64,000 nucleotides of DNA from Bradyrhizobium sp. Tv2a-2 (GCF_000472425.1 NZ_AXAI01000019.1:1-64000), one strand, 5' to 3'; shown: positions 8,933 through 18,442, counted from the stretch's first letter. Program-made: numbers and translations. Notes: generated from the sequence alone by a model not told the origin.

Positions 8933-9314
8933 GCCTTGGGCAACATCGCCGCGCGCGGATTTGCTCGCGCTCCTCTAGCAACACGATCTCGGCGTCAGTC
9001 GCCGGGCTTCTCTCTCCCAACTCGAAGGCTTTTCGTCGCCGCAAAACGGACATTGGAGTTGGCGACCAGGACGGCGTGCGCTCCATTCGAAGCGGGCGCC
9101 GGCCGGATGCCGCCGATCGCGCCCGCGTGCCGTCAATCATCGCGGTGCCAGGCGGCAGGTGACTCAGGATTCGTTCGCGGCTCTCTCGGCTCGGCCACCA
9201 ACCGCTGAGTCATCCAAAGGGCTCGCGCCGATTTTAGCGAGCGACCCCCGTCGTGTCCCTGTGGCAACCTGCGGTTCCCTCGTGCATAATCTCCCTGCGA
9301 ACGGGACGCGTGCC
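8933..9314. other. Gene-poor stretch upstream of the cyclase
   Basis: An open frame continues upstream of the cyclase start to 9159, but it lacks a ribosome-binding site and its sequence is not typical of the family. I see no RNA gene or repeat. It should contain the cyclase promoter. Confidence 0.4.
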
Positions 9315-11099
9315 ATGGCCAAAGCGCATCCAGGCAGGGTCGGACGCAGGTTGGCAGCCATAGTTGCGGCTGACGTTGCCGGTTACTCGCGCCTCATGGG
9401 CCTCGACGAGGTCGGCACCGCCCGCACACTCCGCGAACACCGCAAGGTTACCGACGCCCTCGTGGCGAAGCATGGCGGACGCCTCGTGAAGACCACGGGG
9501 GACGGCGTGCTCCTTGAGTTTCCCTCGGTGGTCGACGCGGTCGAATGCGCTGTGGCGGTGCAGGCGGTGATGGCTGAGCGGAACGAAGGAGTATCGCAGG
9601 ACCGTCGGATGCTCTTCAGGATCGGGGTTAATCTCGGCGACATCCTGATTGAGGAGGACGGTGACATCCTCGGTGATGGTGTCAATATCGCTGCAAGGCT
9701 TGAGGGCATCGCGGAGCCTGGTGGGATCTGCATTTCGTCTTCTGCCTACGATCAGGTCCGTGGCAAAGTCGGAGCCGATTTCGCTGATCTGGGCGAGCAA
9801 GTTCTTAAGAACATTGCACGGCCGATCCGTGCGTATGCGGTTGGCCTCAACGCGAATGTCGCTCAGCGAACCAACCCTCTGACAGTTTCATCTCCGCATC
9901 TGTCTATTGTGGTGCTGCCGTTCGCAAACATCGGCGGCGATCCCGAGCAAGAGTATTTCGTCGATGGGGTCACTGAAAGCCTCACAACGGACCTATCGCG
10001 TATCAATGGCGCATTCGTGATTGCACGGAACACCGCGTTCACGTTCAAGGGCAAAGCGGTAGACGTGAAGAAGCTCGGAAAAGAGCTGAACATTCGCTAT
10101 GTCTTGGAGGGCTCGGTGCAACGGTCTAGCAAACGTCTGCGGGTGAACGTGCAGTTGATCGACGCGGAAACAGGCAGTCACCTTTGGGCCGAACGCTTCG
10201 ATAAACCCGTCGTTGACCTGTTTGACATGCAGGATGAAATCGTATCGAGGCTCGCCAACGCGATCGATGCCGAACTCATTGCCGCCGAGGCGCGCCGAGC
10301 GGAGCGCTTATCGCATCCAGATGCTATAGACTTGGTCTTTCAAGGTGCCGGTTGGTACAACAAGGGCCTGACCCCCGATTATCTAACAAAAGCGCGCAGC
10401 TTCTTTGAGAAGGCCATTGCGCTCGACCCCAACAACATCGAAGCCATGGTCGGTTTGGCGCAAGTCGATGCGGTGTTTGGGGGTAGCGTTACCACTGACG
10501 ACTGGTCGGCGCGGTTTATGGCGGCAGAGACGGTCATAACCAAGGTCTTATCTCTCGCACCAAACCACGCGCGAGCTCACTGGATCCTCGGGTCCGTGGT
10601 TACGTTTACGAACCGCGCTGCTCAGGGCATCACTGAATGCGAGCAGGCCTTGGCGCTGGATCGCAATTTGGCCCGCGCGCACGCCCTTATCGGCCTCGCC
10701 AAGTTTTTTCTTGGTCGGGGCGGAGAAACCGAACCTCACATCAACGAGGCATTGCGACTTTCGCCTCGCGACACCCTGGCCTATCGCTGGATGGTTGTTC
10801 TCGGCCTTGCCAAGGCGCAGCTCGGTGCCGACGCAGAAGCGGTCATTTGGCTGCGTCGGGGGCTCGAGGCAAACCGCAATTTTTCCGTAATACATTTCGA
10901 TCTTGCGGCTGCGCTCGCGCGGCTCGGAAAATTGAACGACGCGCGGAATGCGGTGAATGCGGGGCTTGCGCTCGATCCACGTTTCACGATCCGCCGCTAC
11001 CGAGATGTTACTTTTGCAAACAGCGACGATCCAACTTACCGTGCTGGACGCGAACGCTCCATTGAGGGGATGCGATTGGCCGGGGTGCCGGAAGGGTAA
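9315..11099 (+). CDS. Class III adenylate/guanylate cyclase with TolB-like and TPR regions
   Basis: This 594-aa protein has a class III cyclase catalytic domain at about residues 10-185, with the metal-binding Asp in AAIVAADVAGYSRLM and the TTGDGVLLEF strand. It is followed by a TolB/FlgO-like segment (about 195-310; LSIVVLPFANIGGDPEQEYFVDGVTE) and tetratricopeptide repeats (about 335-580). This three-part design is widespread in rhizobia. It should make cAMP (or cGMP) in the cytosol, with the TPR part sensing protein partners. I chose the ATG at 9315 because the family starts close to the RRLAAIVAADV block; the frame is open further upstream. A Crp/Fnr protein is encoded 5 kb away on the same island, though a direct link is speculative. 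Confidence 0.85.
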   Translation: MAKAHPGRVGRRLAAIVAADVAGYSRLMGLDEVGTARTLREHRKVTDALVAKHGGRLVKTTGDGVLLEFPSVVDAVECAVAVQAVMAERNEGVSQDRRMLFRIGVNLGDILIEEDGDILGDGVNIAARLEGIAEPGGICISSSAYDQVRGKVGADFADLGEQVLKNIARPIRAYAVGLNANVAQRTNPLTVSSPHLSIVVLPFANIGGDPEQEYFVDGVTESLTTDLSRINGAFVIARNTAFTFKGKAVDVKKLGKELNIRYVLEGSVQRSSKRLRVNVQLIDAETGSHLWAERFDKPVVDLFDMQDEIVSRLANAIDAELIAAEARRAERLSHPDAIDLVFQGAGWYNKGLTPDYLTKARSFFEKAIALDPNNIEAMVGLAQVDAVFGGSVTTDDWSARFMAAETVITKVLSLAPNHARAHWILGSVVTFTNRAAQGITECEQALALDRNLARAHALIGLAKFFLGRGGETEPHINEALRLSPRDTLAYRWMVVLGLAKAQLGADAEAVIWLRRGLEANRNFSVIHFDLAAALARLGKLNDARNAVNAGLALDPRFTIRRYRDVTFANSDDPTYRAGRERSIEGMRLAGVPEG

Positions 11100-11328
11100 G
11101 GGCTTACGGACTGGTCGGAGCAGCCATGTGTTCGGCCTGCTTGCGCGGTACTCATGACCGCTGGCCATAATGCCCTCCGCGGATCAGGTCCCGGTCAAAA
11201 GCGCGCATTCGATGATGCTGTGGCCCGAGTGGGTTGTCCTGATCGCCGGATCGACCGGCACTGCATTAAGTGCTGTTCGTCTTCCCAACCGTTACGTCAC
11301 ACCGGTTGCCCGGTGTAATCTCGTCTCG

Positions 11329-11703
11329 TCACGCCGCGAGAGCGGCGGGTTCCTTGTAACGCTCGTTCCTGGCCATCATCGCCCAGGCCATCCGGGCGAG
11401 TTTGTTGGCAAGCGCAATAGCTGCGACCTTAGTGGGGCGCCGGGCCAATAATCGAGTGAGCCAGGGCCGATGATCGGTGCCATGGATCTTGGCATAGCGG
11501 ATCACGGCGAGTGCGCCAGCCGTGAACAGGCTGCGCAAATAGCGATCCCCTTGTTTGCTGATATTGCCAAGCTTGTCCTTGCCCCCGCTCGAGTTCTGCT
11601 TCGGCACGAGCCCAACCCAGGCCGAAAAATCCCGTCCTGATCGGAAGGCTCCTGGATCAGACCTCTCCCCTCGTTCTAGCGGCGTGTCCACAGATGGCGT
11701 CAA
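11329..11703 (-). pseudogene. IS110-family transposase, C-terminal fragment
   Basis: The frame carries the C-terminal transposase_20 segment of IS110/IS1111 elements: GAFRSGRDFSAWVGLVPKQNS, GNISKQGDRYLRSLF, RRPTKVAAIALANKLARMAWAMM and a final RYKEPAALAA. A complete IS110 transposase is about 340 residues with an N-terminal DEDD catalytic domain, which is missing here. The recognisable part begins near 11665; sequence beyond it is unrelated. It is therefore a decayed insertion sequence and evidence of past rearrangement in island E1. Confidence 0.85.
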
Positions 11704-11759
11704 CCGTCAACTCGTTCGATCCGGCATCGTGACCGTAGGTCTTGAATGTGTAACGTCAT

Positions 11760-11996
11760 GCATGATTGGGCTGGACCCTACGATCTGGGACCACCTGTCG
11801 AACCGACGGAGAAGGAGCCGACCCACCCCCCGCCCCTGGGGGTATGATCCCCCCAACGGGGGTGCTTGGGTTGGGCCGGGGCTGCCGAGCCGTGGGCGCC
11901 CCCTGAGCCTGACATTGCCGGCCGGGCGCCCGGGGCCGGTACCCGCCTGCGGACAGGTTCGAAACATAGGTGAATGTCAGCCGGCCAGATTCATGC
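11760..11996. repeat. Possible 237-bp MITE-like or repeat element with imperfect terminal inverted repeats
   Basis: The left end reads GCATGATTGGGCTGG (11760-11774). The right end, read on the other strand, is GCATGAATCTGGCCGG (11981-11996), an imperfect inverted match. The interior is G/C-rich with runs of C and G near 11825-11865 and no credible gene. It lies between an IS110 fragment and a small gene. Whether this is a mobile miniature element or a coincidence needs a copy-number check. Confidence 0.3.
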
Positions 11997-12008
11997 ATCA
12001 TTCGGTTC

Positions 12009-12188
12009 ATGACAAACACCGACCCGGCCCGGTTTGAGGCGCTCGCGCAGCACTACCGTAGCGAAGCTGAGGTCTGCCTGAAGATAGCGGAGCGAACAGA
12101 TGGCGCTATCAGGGGGGAACTGGTCATAGCTGCGGTCCAGTGGATCGAGTTGGCGAAAGAGGCCGAAGCAAAGCGGCGCCCGAATTGA
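12009..12188 (+). CDS. Small hypothetical protein (59 aa)
   Basis: The protein starts MTNTDPARFEALAQHYRSEA and continues as a single charged amphipathic helix ending in KEAEAKRRPN. Small helical proteins of this type are numerous in Bradyrhizobium genomes and have no known function. An open frame reaches upstream to 11970, but the internal ATG at 12009 gives the usual start. There is no strong ribosome-binding site, which lowers confidence. Confidence 0.5.
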   Translation: MTNTDPARFEALAQHYRSEAEVCLKIAERTDGAIRGELVIAAVQWIELAKEAEAKRRPN

Positions 12189-13187
12189 TACGCAGGTCGT
12201 CCGGGTAACCGCTGTTAGCGCGACGCGCAGGCACGTGCTCCGACGCGCGTCACAAAGTCCGACACCGACCGTTGAGATAGATCAACGGCGGAACCTGCTC
12301 GTTGCTGCGTAATCGGTTCTAGCGGGTGAAGCCCGCGACGCGATCGCCGGTGACCTGGAGAGGTTCCAAGGCTGGGATGTCGCCGGTGGTCGCGCCCGGC
12401 CGCAATGTCGCACCCGGAACCGCCAGGGCCTCGCAGCGTTGCTTCCTGCCGCGTGGCGCATTTTCTTCACCACTGCCAGCGCCGCGCGCTGGTCACCGGG
12501 CGCGGCGGCTCAGGCAGCACCCGGTGGCTGGGCACATAGACGGGCGCAGGGCTCGAGGCGCGGCGAGGGGGATCAGATTTTTTAAAATCGGCCGCGTGGG
12601 CGTACATTGCAACCTCCCTTTGCTCGACAGCCAGAAGGGCGCGACGCAATCATTATTGCAATCGTACAGTGCTGGCGGGGGCCTGTACGAGCCAACCAAC
12701 GGATAAGCAGTACCCAGTGCCGGGAGATGAGGCTCCGGCCAACAATGGAGCTTTTCGCGCTGGCTCGCGTCCAACGTCCCCACGCTCTGTCAGGTCTGTT
12801 GCGTAGCGTGGAGTACGCAGAGCGCCGTTATTCCCTTTGCAGGGGGGGCGGTGAGACGGCCCCGGGGCAGCCCTCGCCTACGGGGGCCTCTGCATTGGAA
12901 AATCGAACGAGGCCCGGCGGGCCCCGGAGCGACGATGGTCTCTGAAACGACCGAGCGCTCGGTCCGAGCCGGTAGCGCGTCTCATGAGCGAAGGCCAATC
13001 AAAAACCCCGCCCGGGAGATCACTGAGTGGGGACTTTATGACGATCGTCGGGCTCCTCGGGCGATAATCGCGCGCGCTCCCGCAATGGTCCTGAAAGCGG
13101 ACAATTGGCGCGGACCTGCTGAGAGGTCCGAGTTGGGGTCAATAGCGACATTGGCATGAATGAAAAGGCCATAAACCGAGGCGGCTT
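12189..13187. other. 1-kb gene-poor region
   Basis: Apart from a possible 46-aa ORF at 12467-12607, nothing here is supported. The open frames on both strands are arginine- and proline-rich, as expected of random GC-rich DNA. It looks like decayed island sequence. Confidence 0.5.
12467..12607 (-). CDS. Possible small peptide gene (46 aa)
   Basis: The ATG at 12607 is preceded by an excellent GGGAGG ribosome-binding site with good spacing. The peptide starts MYAHAADFKKSDPPRR and is rich in Pro, Arg and Ser. I recognise no family. The strong ribosome-binding site is the only real support, and the frame could be the start of a gene truncated by a premature stop. Confidence 0.3.
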   Translation of the reverse strand: MYAHAADFKKSDPPRRASSPAPVYVPSHRVLPEPPRPVTSARRWQW

Positions 13188-13370
13188 TCAGTGAGCGTCG
13201 GGGCCTGCCCTAAGATTGGACCGCAGCACCTCAGGGTCCATTAACCGACCGCTTGGATCGTGAATAGCGATCCTGCTTTTGCCTCGTGTGGATGCCTCGA
13301 ATATCGCCAACGCTTCGGCCGCCGTCTTGGCGAAAATGATGAGTGACCCCATTTTGATTTGATAGGGCAT
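13188..13370 (-). CDS. Small hypothetical protein (60 aa)
   Basis: The sequence begins MPYQIKMGSLIIFAKTAAEAL and has balanced amino-acid composition with predicted strands and one helix, unlike random GC-rich frames. It is 3 nt downstream of the 66-aa gene on the same strand, suggesting a two-gene transcript. It resembles small conserved rhizobial proteins of unknown function in overall look. No motif allows a functional call. Confidence 0.55.
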   Translation of the reverse strand: MPYQIKMGSLIIFAKTAAEALAIFEASTRGKSRIAIHDPSGRLMDPEVLRSNLRAGPDAH

Positions 13371-13373
13371 TGT

Positions 13374-13574
13374 TCATGTCGGCGGCTGTAGTCCAGGAGA
13401 GTTTGCCCAATCGGCTAGATGGACCGCAGTATCAGCCTGCCGCGCTTTCTTGAGCAACTCGTCCTTCTCGGGGCAAGGCTGAAGCTGACCAGCTTTCTCG
13501 CGAGCTTCTTTGGCAAACGAGATCAACCGATCTTTCAAGGTGACAGTCTGCTTGAAATGACGCCGCTTCAACAT
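13374..13574 (-). CDS. Small hypothetical protein (66 aa)
   Basis: I chose the ATG at 13574 (MLKRRHFKQTVTLKDRLISF) over the longer frame from 13628 because the extra residues are Pro/Ala-rich and atypical. The body is helical and charged, with EKDELLKKARQADTAVHLADW near the end (described to residue level only). This pattern is common in Bradyrhizobium small proteins of unknown role. It is followed at once by the 60-aa gene. Confidence 0.55.
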   Translation of the reverse strand: MLKRRHFKQTVTLKDRLISFAKEAREKAGQLQPCPEKDELLKKARQADTAVHLADWANSPGLQPPT

Positions 13575-13793
13575 GGTGGCGCTTTCCCTTGCCAGAGAGG
13601 GCGGGAGCGCAAAGGGCGTTCTCATCACCGATAGATACCACGGGCCGAGCGGTGACAGTTATTAACGTCTCAAAAACGGGAGGGTTCGAAACGCCGAACT
13701 AGTGTTGGGCCATTCTATGTCTACTGGAATTAACTTATGTAATTGCGGTGCGCGGGATCGCGCTATAAGGCCGCCGCGCAAAGGGGGACTAAC

Positions 13794-14173
13794 TTGAGCC
13801 AAAGCCATTCTGGCACAATTTTAATCGTCGAAGATGACGACGCATTTGGCTACGCTGTCTCGCGTTACCTAAAATAAAAACTAAGGGTTACAGAAGTCAT
13901 TCTGACGTCTGGCTCTTTGGCCGCATTGCGAGAGTTAGACAATGAGAAGATTGATGTCGTAATCGCGGACATCGCTCTTCAGCCGAATGAGCCACACGGC
14001 TTGTCCTTGCTCGTATGATCGTCACACAGAAGCCGGCGGTTTCAGTGCTGTTCGTTACCGGACGCGCTGATCTAATCGCGCTCGACGGCCATCCCCCGGG
14101 CGATGTTCTTTACAAGCCGATCGACTTTGCCGAGCTGGCACACAAGATCGACGGCCTAATCGCAAAATCATAA
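13794..14173 (+). pseudogene. Decayed response-regulator receiver domain
   Basis: Read in one frame from TTG at 13794, the sequence gives a CheY-like start, GTILIVEDDDAFGYAVSRYL, then an in-frame TAA at 13875. The same frame resumes with LAALRELDNEKIDVVIADIALQPNEPHGLSLL, containing the phospho-acceptor Asp, and hits TGA at 14016. A shifted frame then supplies the last strand and helix (VSVLFVTGR, then VLYKPIDFAELAHKI) to TAA at 14173. A stop plus a frameshift disrupt an otherwise recognisable single-domain receiver. It is a pseudogene unless there is sequence error. Confidence 0.8.
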
Positions 14174-14780
14174 AACCACCTCAGCACCCGCTGTTCGTAT
14201 CTATCTGCCGGACAACCCTCCAACAGTGACACAATAGCCGACCCTTCGTTTAGGCGGCTGTGGGCCCCTTAGCCGACGTGCGGGTGCGTCCATTATCATC
14301 CAGCCTTCGAACAGGCGACGTTCGTGAAATCAAACGACGCCGCCAACTCAGGCGACCTCAATCACCCCAAACAATTTCTCCGCACAGACATCGGAACAGG
14401 CGAAGCGTTCTACCATTGCGAGAATCGAGTATCTCGATGAAACGATCAAGCTCGACGGCACATCTCGAACAAAATATCAGCTTGATTCTTTGGGCCTCGT
14501 TGCACGTGCGCACAGCTGACTCAGCGTGATCCATTATTTGTCGCCCCGGCTTCGTGTTCGCCCCCGGCCGCCAAGGTTGGGCCGGTTATGACATGCCACT
14601 CGGCTCGGTGCGTTATCCTGTGTTACTTTTTGCGAATTACGACTACGTCGACAAACCCAAGCTCCGCGTACAGTTTTGGCCAAAGCATGGCCGCACGATG
14701 GAGAATATGGGGCTAGGCCCGCCGAGCGAGAGCGTGCCGCCCGATCCGACAGCGGCAAGTTCTGCGAAACGCGCCGGCGC
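14174..14780. other. Gene-poor region (about 600 bp)
   Basis: No supported gene, RNA or repeat is visible. Frames on both strands lack ribosome-binding sites and have random composition. Confidence 0.5.
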
Positions 14781-15122
14781 TCAGCTTGTTGGGCCCTTGA
14801 ATGACGCCGCCATTTTAGTCCCGATTTTGCTTGCGTCCTCGGCGGCGACCCTTAGTTGAGACTGAAAGTGTTCGACCTGAATGCGGAAGGCCTCTTGGAA
14901 ATCCTTTGCACGCAAAAGCCTCTCCACGAAATCCCGGTTTGCTGCAACTTGCCGCTCAACGTACGCCTTGAAGTTGGTGATTTGCTCTTCATTGGCACCC
15001 GGAAATCCTCGCATGGCCTTGTCAATCGTGTCGATGTAGGTTTGCGTTGCGCTTTGCATCTTTTCGAGATTTCCAAGCATCATAGTTCGAACTGCTTCGA
15101 ACGGGTTCGCTTCGTCTGCCAT
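14781..15122 (-). CDS. Phasin-family protein
   Basis: This 113-aa protein begins MADEANPFEAVRTMMLGNLEKM and is almost entirely amphipathic helix, with FKAYVERQVAANRDFVERLLRAKD and QVEHFQSQLRVAAEDASK typical of phasin_2 proteins. Phasins coat polyhydroxyalkanoate granules in the cytoplasm. The internal ATG at 15122 follows GAGGAGAG, so the longer frame from 15176 is not used. It stands alone; no PHA synthase is nearby. It is a good candidate for a functional gene in an otherwise decayed stretch. Confidence 0.75.
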   Translation of the reverse strand: MADEANPFEAVRTMMLGNLEKMQSATQTYIDTIDKAMRGFPGANEEQITNFKAYVERQVAANRDFVERLLRAKDFQEAFRIQVEHFQSQLRVAAEDASKIGTKMAASFKGPTS

Positions 15123-15455
15123 GAGAACTCTCCTCAGTTCTGATCCGCCGCATGGTAGGAATGCGATGCAGATCAATTTATTGATTTAGATCAACGCTAA
15201 TGCAGCTGGAGTGTTAGGGCCTTTGGGAAGCGTTGCAGTGCACGTGGTCGATCGCAATCACCGCCCCGATGTCGGCACATGCCCAGTGGCGACGATCCGG
15301 CGGGCCAACGCCGAGCTGAGCTACATTCCGTGGATCAATCAAAGAGTGTAAGTAATTCGGAGCCGTCAGCTCGACGAGGATGATGAGGTTCGCACGACGC
15401 ATCAGCGTCTCATCGTGGAGGCCCCACATGCACCAACAGGCGCTCGCGGTCGACA

Positions 15456-15737
15456 CTACTTCGCGTCAGTTAGGGCGTGTTCCCCGAGCCGACTAACGGC
15501 TATCCCCTCCTTGGCCGACTTTTCCGTCACGGCAGCGACGCGCCGCCGGTGCGCGCCGTTCAGAAAGTATTTCTCGTCCAGGACCAGCATATAGCTGTCG
15601 AGGATCGCCAACCAAACTAACTCCAAACCGCGAAGTTCAGCCTTCGCGACAGGATTGGTTTCAGCATCGGCCCGTTTCCGTAAATCCGCAATACGCGTAA
15701 GACACGGGGGAATCCTGTCGGGATTTTCAAGGTTCAT
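15456..15737 (-). CDS. Hypothetical protein (93 aa)
   Basis: The protein starts MNLENPDRIPPCLTRIADLR at an ATG following GGGAGACAACGCTC. It has a helix-rich body with RGLELVWLAILDSYMLVLDEKYFL as its core. I recognise no family, though similar small helical proteins occur repeatedly in Bradyrhizobium. It has no signal peptide or transmembrane segment. Confidence 0.5.
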   Translation of the reverse strand: MNLENPDRIPPCLTRIADLRKRADAETNPVAKAELRGLELVWLAILDSYMLVLDEKYFLNGAHRRRVAAVTEKSAKEGIAVSRLGEHALTDAK

Positions 15738-16005
15738 GAGCGTTGTCTCCCGCCCCTCAAGGTCCAGCAACACCGCTTCTTCGGACTGGTGCCTTCGGAA
15801 AGTTACAAACCAATATCGCCAGTTGCCTAGGTGACGGCCGCGGTTGACCGGCGTCGGTGCATCTACGGCGCCGGCGAAACTCCTCGGCTAACCTGTGTCT
15901 GACGTTGGTTGGTGCCAGTTGTTCCTCGTCGGCCGTTCGCAACATTGCTAGTCCTATTGAGTCGGCCAAAGTTTTCGGCGGCCCGCGAAACAGTGTTGGC
16001 GACTA

Positions 16006-16419
16006 TTACCAGGATGAGCGCGCGGTAATGCGCGCGAGGTTTGCGCGAATGTCGCAGAAGGTATTCCTTACTTGTTCGAATTCTGCGCGAATTTCGGCTG
16101 TCAGCCCCAGGCTGCGCGCCGCGTGACGCCGGCAGCTGTCGAATATCCGGACCGTTTCCAAATTCATGGGCCTTTTTGTCGCGGCTGCGGGTGAGAGAAT
16201 TTCAGAAAATGTCACCTCCATCAAAACATTTCCCCGCTCGTCGGCGATTTCGAACATATCGTTTGCCGGATTCCGGTGCGCGCGCAGCTTTTCGATAGCC
16301 ATGTCCAAGATGGCGTCACAGGTGTCGAGATAGGCGGCATCAAGAGACGAAAACTCCGTTCCAGTCTCGTCTGCACTGAAGCCACCATGCGAGTGTAGAT
16401 TGAAGAAGAACCTGGGCAT
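16006..16419 (-). CDS. DUF6894-type small protein
   Basis: The N-terminus MPRFFFNLHSHGGFSADETGTEF, followed by SLDAAYLDTC, is the signature of the DUF6894 group of rhizobial proteins, which have an unknown function. The protein is 137 aa; the family core is the first about 75 residues, and the last about 50 form an extra helical tail. The start lies 1 nt after the stop of the Crp/Fnr gene, so the two form an operon. It may be a stress or regulatory accessory, but that is only an inference from the neighbour. Confidence 0.7.
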   Translation of the reverse strand: MPRFFFNLHSHGGFSADETGTEFSSLDAAYLDTCDAILDMAIEKLRAHRNPANDMFEIADERGNVLMEVTFSEILSPAAATKRPMNLETVRIFDSCRRHAARSLGLTAEIRAEFEQVRNTFCDIRANLARITARSSW

Positions 16420-16420
16420 T

Positions 16421-17188
16421 TCAACACGCTCCCGCGTCTGGCGGCCTCAACCCTCTTAGGTATTGGGCGTCGAATTCAGCGATCTCGCGAAGACCGCTTT
16501 TGTCTTGTATCGTCAGCCGGTTACGGCTCAGTTCGATCAACTTCTGACTTCGCAGGAATTGCAAGACCCGATTTACATGCACGGTGGAAAGTCCAAGGAT
16601 ATCGGCCAGTTCGTGCTGCGTCAGCGGAAGATCGAAGGCCTCGCCAGGGTCTTCAGCGCCAATCTGCAAGCGGTAACACACTTCGCACAAGAAATGCGCC
16701 AATCTAGCCTGGGCGTTGCGCCGCCCAAGCCAGACCATCCACTCCTGTTGGATAGCGGCTTGCGCGGCGGTCTCCAGCCATAGGGCACGCGCAATAGCGG
16801 GGCGGTTCGCGACGAGTCGATCCAGTCGCGCAAGGGGAATGGGCAGACAGACCGTCGGGGTGAGAGCCGAGATCGACATCCGTGAGCGAGGAAACATCAG
16901 CTCACCTGCGTTCAATGTATCTCCTGCAACGAAAATGGCGACAATCTGCTGGCTTCCGTCCGCCAACGTCCTGGCAGCGCGGGCCATCCCGTCGCAAAGA
17001 ATGATCAGGGACGTGGTCTCGCAACCCTCTTGGATCAGACGATCTCCCCTGGCCGTGTGTCGCGGCGTTGAGGCGCCGGCCAATAGGGCCTGTTCGTCGG
17101 ACGGCGACAGCCCTGATCGCTTCGTCAGCTTGCTCAAAAGCGCCGAGCGATCGTGCGACATCGATAGTTTGTCGTCTTTGTCCACCAT
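16421..17188 (-). CDS. Crp/Fnr-family transcription regulator
   Basis: The protein has an N-terminal cyclic-nucleotide-binding-type beta barrel (IILCDGMARAARTLADGSQQI; GDTLNAGELMF) and a C-terminal winged helix (LPLTQHELADILGLSTVHVNRVLQFL, split here at about residues 185-210). It lacks the Fnr cysteine cluster, so it is not an iron-sulfur oxygen sensor. Such proteins bind DNA as dimers. I prefer the ATG at 17188; the open frame extends to a TTG at 17227 and another ATG occurs at 17161, so the start is uncertain by about 25 codons. It is cotranscribed with the DUF6894 gene. Confidence 0.8.
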   Translation of the reverse strand: MVDKDDKLSMSHDRSALLSKLTKRSGLSPSDEQALLAGASTPRHTARGDRLIQEGCETTSLIILCDGMARAARTLADGSQQIVAIFVAGDTLNAGELMFPRSRMSISALTPTVCLPIPLARLDRLVANRPAIARALWLETAAQAAIQQEWMVWLGRRNAQARLAHFLCEVCYRLQIGAEDPGEAFDLPLTQHELADILGLSTVHVNRVLQFLRSQKLIELSRNRLTIQDKSGLREIAEFDAQYLRGLRPPDAGAC

Positions 17189-17293
17189 ATTCGCCCAACG
17201 ATCTAAGTTCAGGCGAGTGTCATCCAAAAGCCATTCCCAAGGTTCGGCGCGGAAATCGCGACGATTCCTTGTTCCAGAACCAATTTTGACGCT

Positions 17294-18298
17294 CTATTCC
17301 GCGAAACGTGCGGCGATCTCGTCGGTGCGCCTGATCGAGTCGCGGATGACCTTAGCCTCCTGCTCGAATTCACGGGCCTTCTCTGCCCAGGATTCGGCGA
17401 TCTGGGTTCGACCGCTGCCACTCGCCTGTTCTTCCAGCTTCCTGGCGAGACTAATGCGCTCGTCAAGCGCCCGCAATGCGCTGCCAAAAGCTCGCCGCAG
17501 ATTGTCGTCAAGGGAGAGGCTCATGAGTTCGGCTGAGTAGGCATGGCCGACGTGACAGCGGTAGCGGACCAGTTCGCCTTCGTCGATTTCCCACATGACA
17601 CCGTGACAATCGGGGCACGCGAGCACCGATCGCCGGCCGATGCGATCCATTTGGCTCATGCTTCCACGTCCGCCGCGAGCGATCTCGACTTCATATTCAA
17701 TGGCTCCTGTGACCGGCATCGGCTCACCTTCAGGCTGCCGCACCAGTTTTTCAAACAGCGCCGGCATGCCCGCGAGGCCGACGACATGATTGGGTTGTGA
17801 GCGCGTCAGCGCCGTCGTGGGCATTTCCGGAAAGGCGGCGTCGCTCGGGTCCTGCACCACGGTGATTCCGCCAGACTGCTTGAGCGCCAGCAGACCGGCC
17901 GCGCCATCCCCCAGTGTTCCGGTAAGGACGGCGCCGATCGTCCTGGCACCGCAGCAGAGGGCCGCAGAGCGGAATAGCGGATCGAGCGCCGGCCGGGCGT
18001 TGTTCTCGCGGGGGCCCAATCCCAGCCTCAACTCCTCGCTCTCCACCAGCAGATGGCGCTCTGGCGGTGCAATATAGATATGGCCTCTTTCAAGCTTCTC
18101 GCCGTCCACGGCGAAAGTCGCCTGGAGCGGCCCTGCCTGGGTCAGGATCGCATCAAGCGTCGAACGGAACTGGCTCGACAGGTGGATCACGACGAGAACC
18201 GAGGCCGGGAAACCGGGCGAGAATTCACCGGCAAGAAAGCGCAGTGCCTCGAACCCACCGGCGGAAGTCCCTATGGCCAGAACGTCCCGATTACCCAT
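17294..18298 (-). CDS. CheB-type protein-glutamate methylesterase without receiver domain
   Basis: This 334-aa protein is a CheB methylesterase domain with the catalytic triad in view: Ser in AIGTSAGG, His in VVIHLSS and Asp in GTLGDGAAG. It lacks the N-terminal receiver of chemotaxis CheB. After about residue 200 there is a CPDCHG...YRCHVGH motif that could bind zinc, then a long helical tail. The ATG at 18298 faces the CheB-CheR kinase gene 145 nt away. CheB demethylates receptors; here, with no chemoreceptor genes nearby, it more likely acts in a stress-type signalling pathway. Confidence 0.8.
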   Translation of the reverse strand: MGNRDVLAIGTSAGGFEALRFLAGEFSPGFPASVLVVIHLSSQFRSTLDAILTQAGPLQATFAVDGEKLERGHIYIAPPERHLLVESEELRLGLGPRENNARPALDPLFRSAALCCGARTIGAVLTGTLGDGAAGLLALKQSGGITVVQDPSDAAFPEMPTTALTRSQPNHVVGLAGMPALFEKLVRQPEGEPMPVTGAIEYEVEIARGGRGSMSQMDRIGRRSVLACPDCHGVMWEIDEGELVRYRCHVGHAYSAELMSLSLDDNLRRAFGSALRALDERISLARKLEEQASGSGRTQIAESWAEKAREFEQEAKVIRDSIRRTDEIAARFAE

Positions 18299-18442
18299 CC
18301 AACGCTCCAGGGCTGCCCGAAGAGGAACACTCGTCTCGGGTGATTCGTTCCGAAATTAAGCGCGAACGGCAGTACTTGGCCTGAACTTGTGATAGGTTTG
18401 GCCAAATGCCATCCTGAACTGATTGGTTAACGAGACTGTGCG

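Noticed and set aside
11707..12019. Minus-strand ORFs of 86-87 aa
   Set aside because: They are Pro/Gly/Arg-rich frames through a GC-rich repeat-like segment, without a ribosome-binding site.
15214..15456. 80-aa minus-strand ORF
   Set aside because: No ribosome-binding site, no recognisable sequence; Cys/Trp-rich start looks random.
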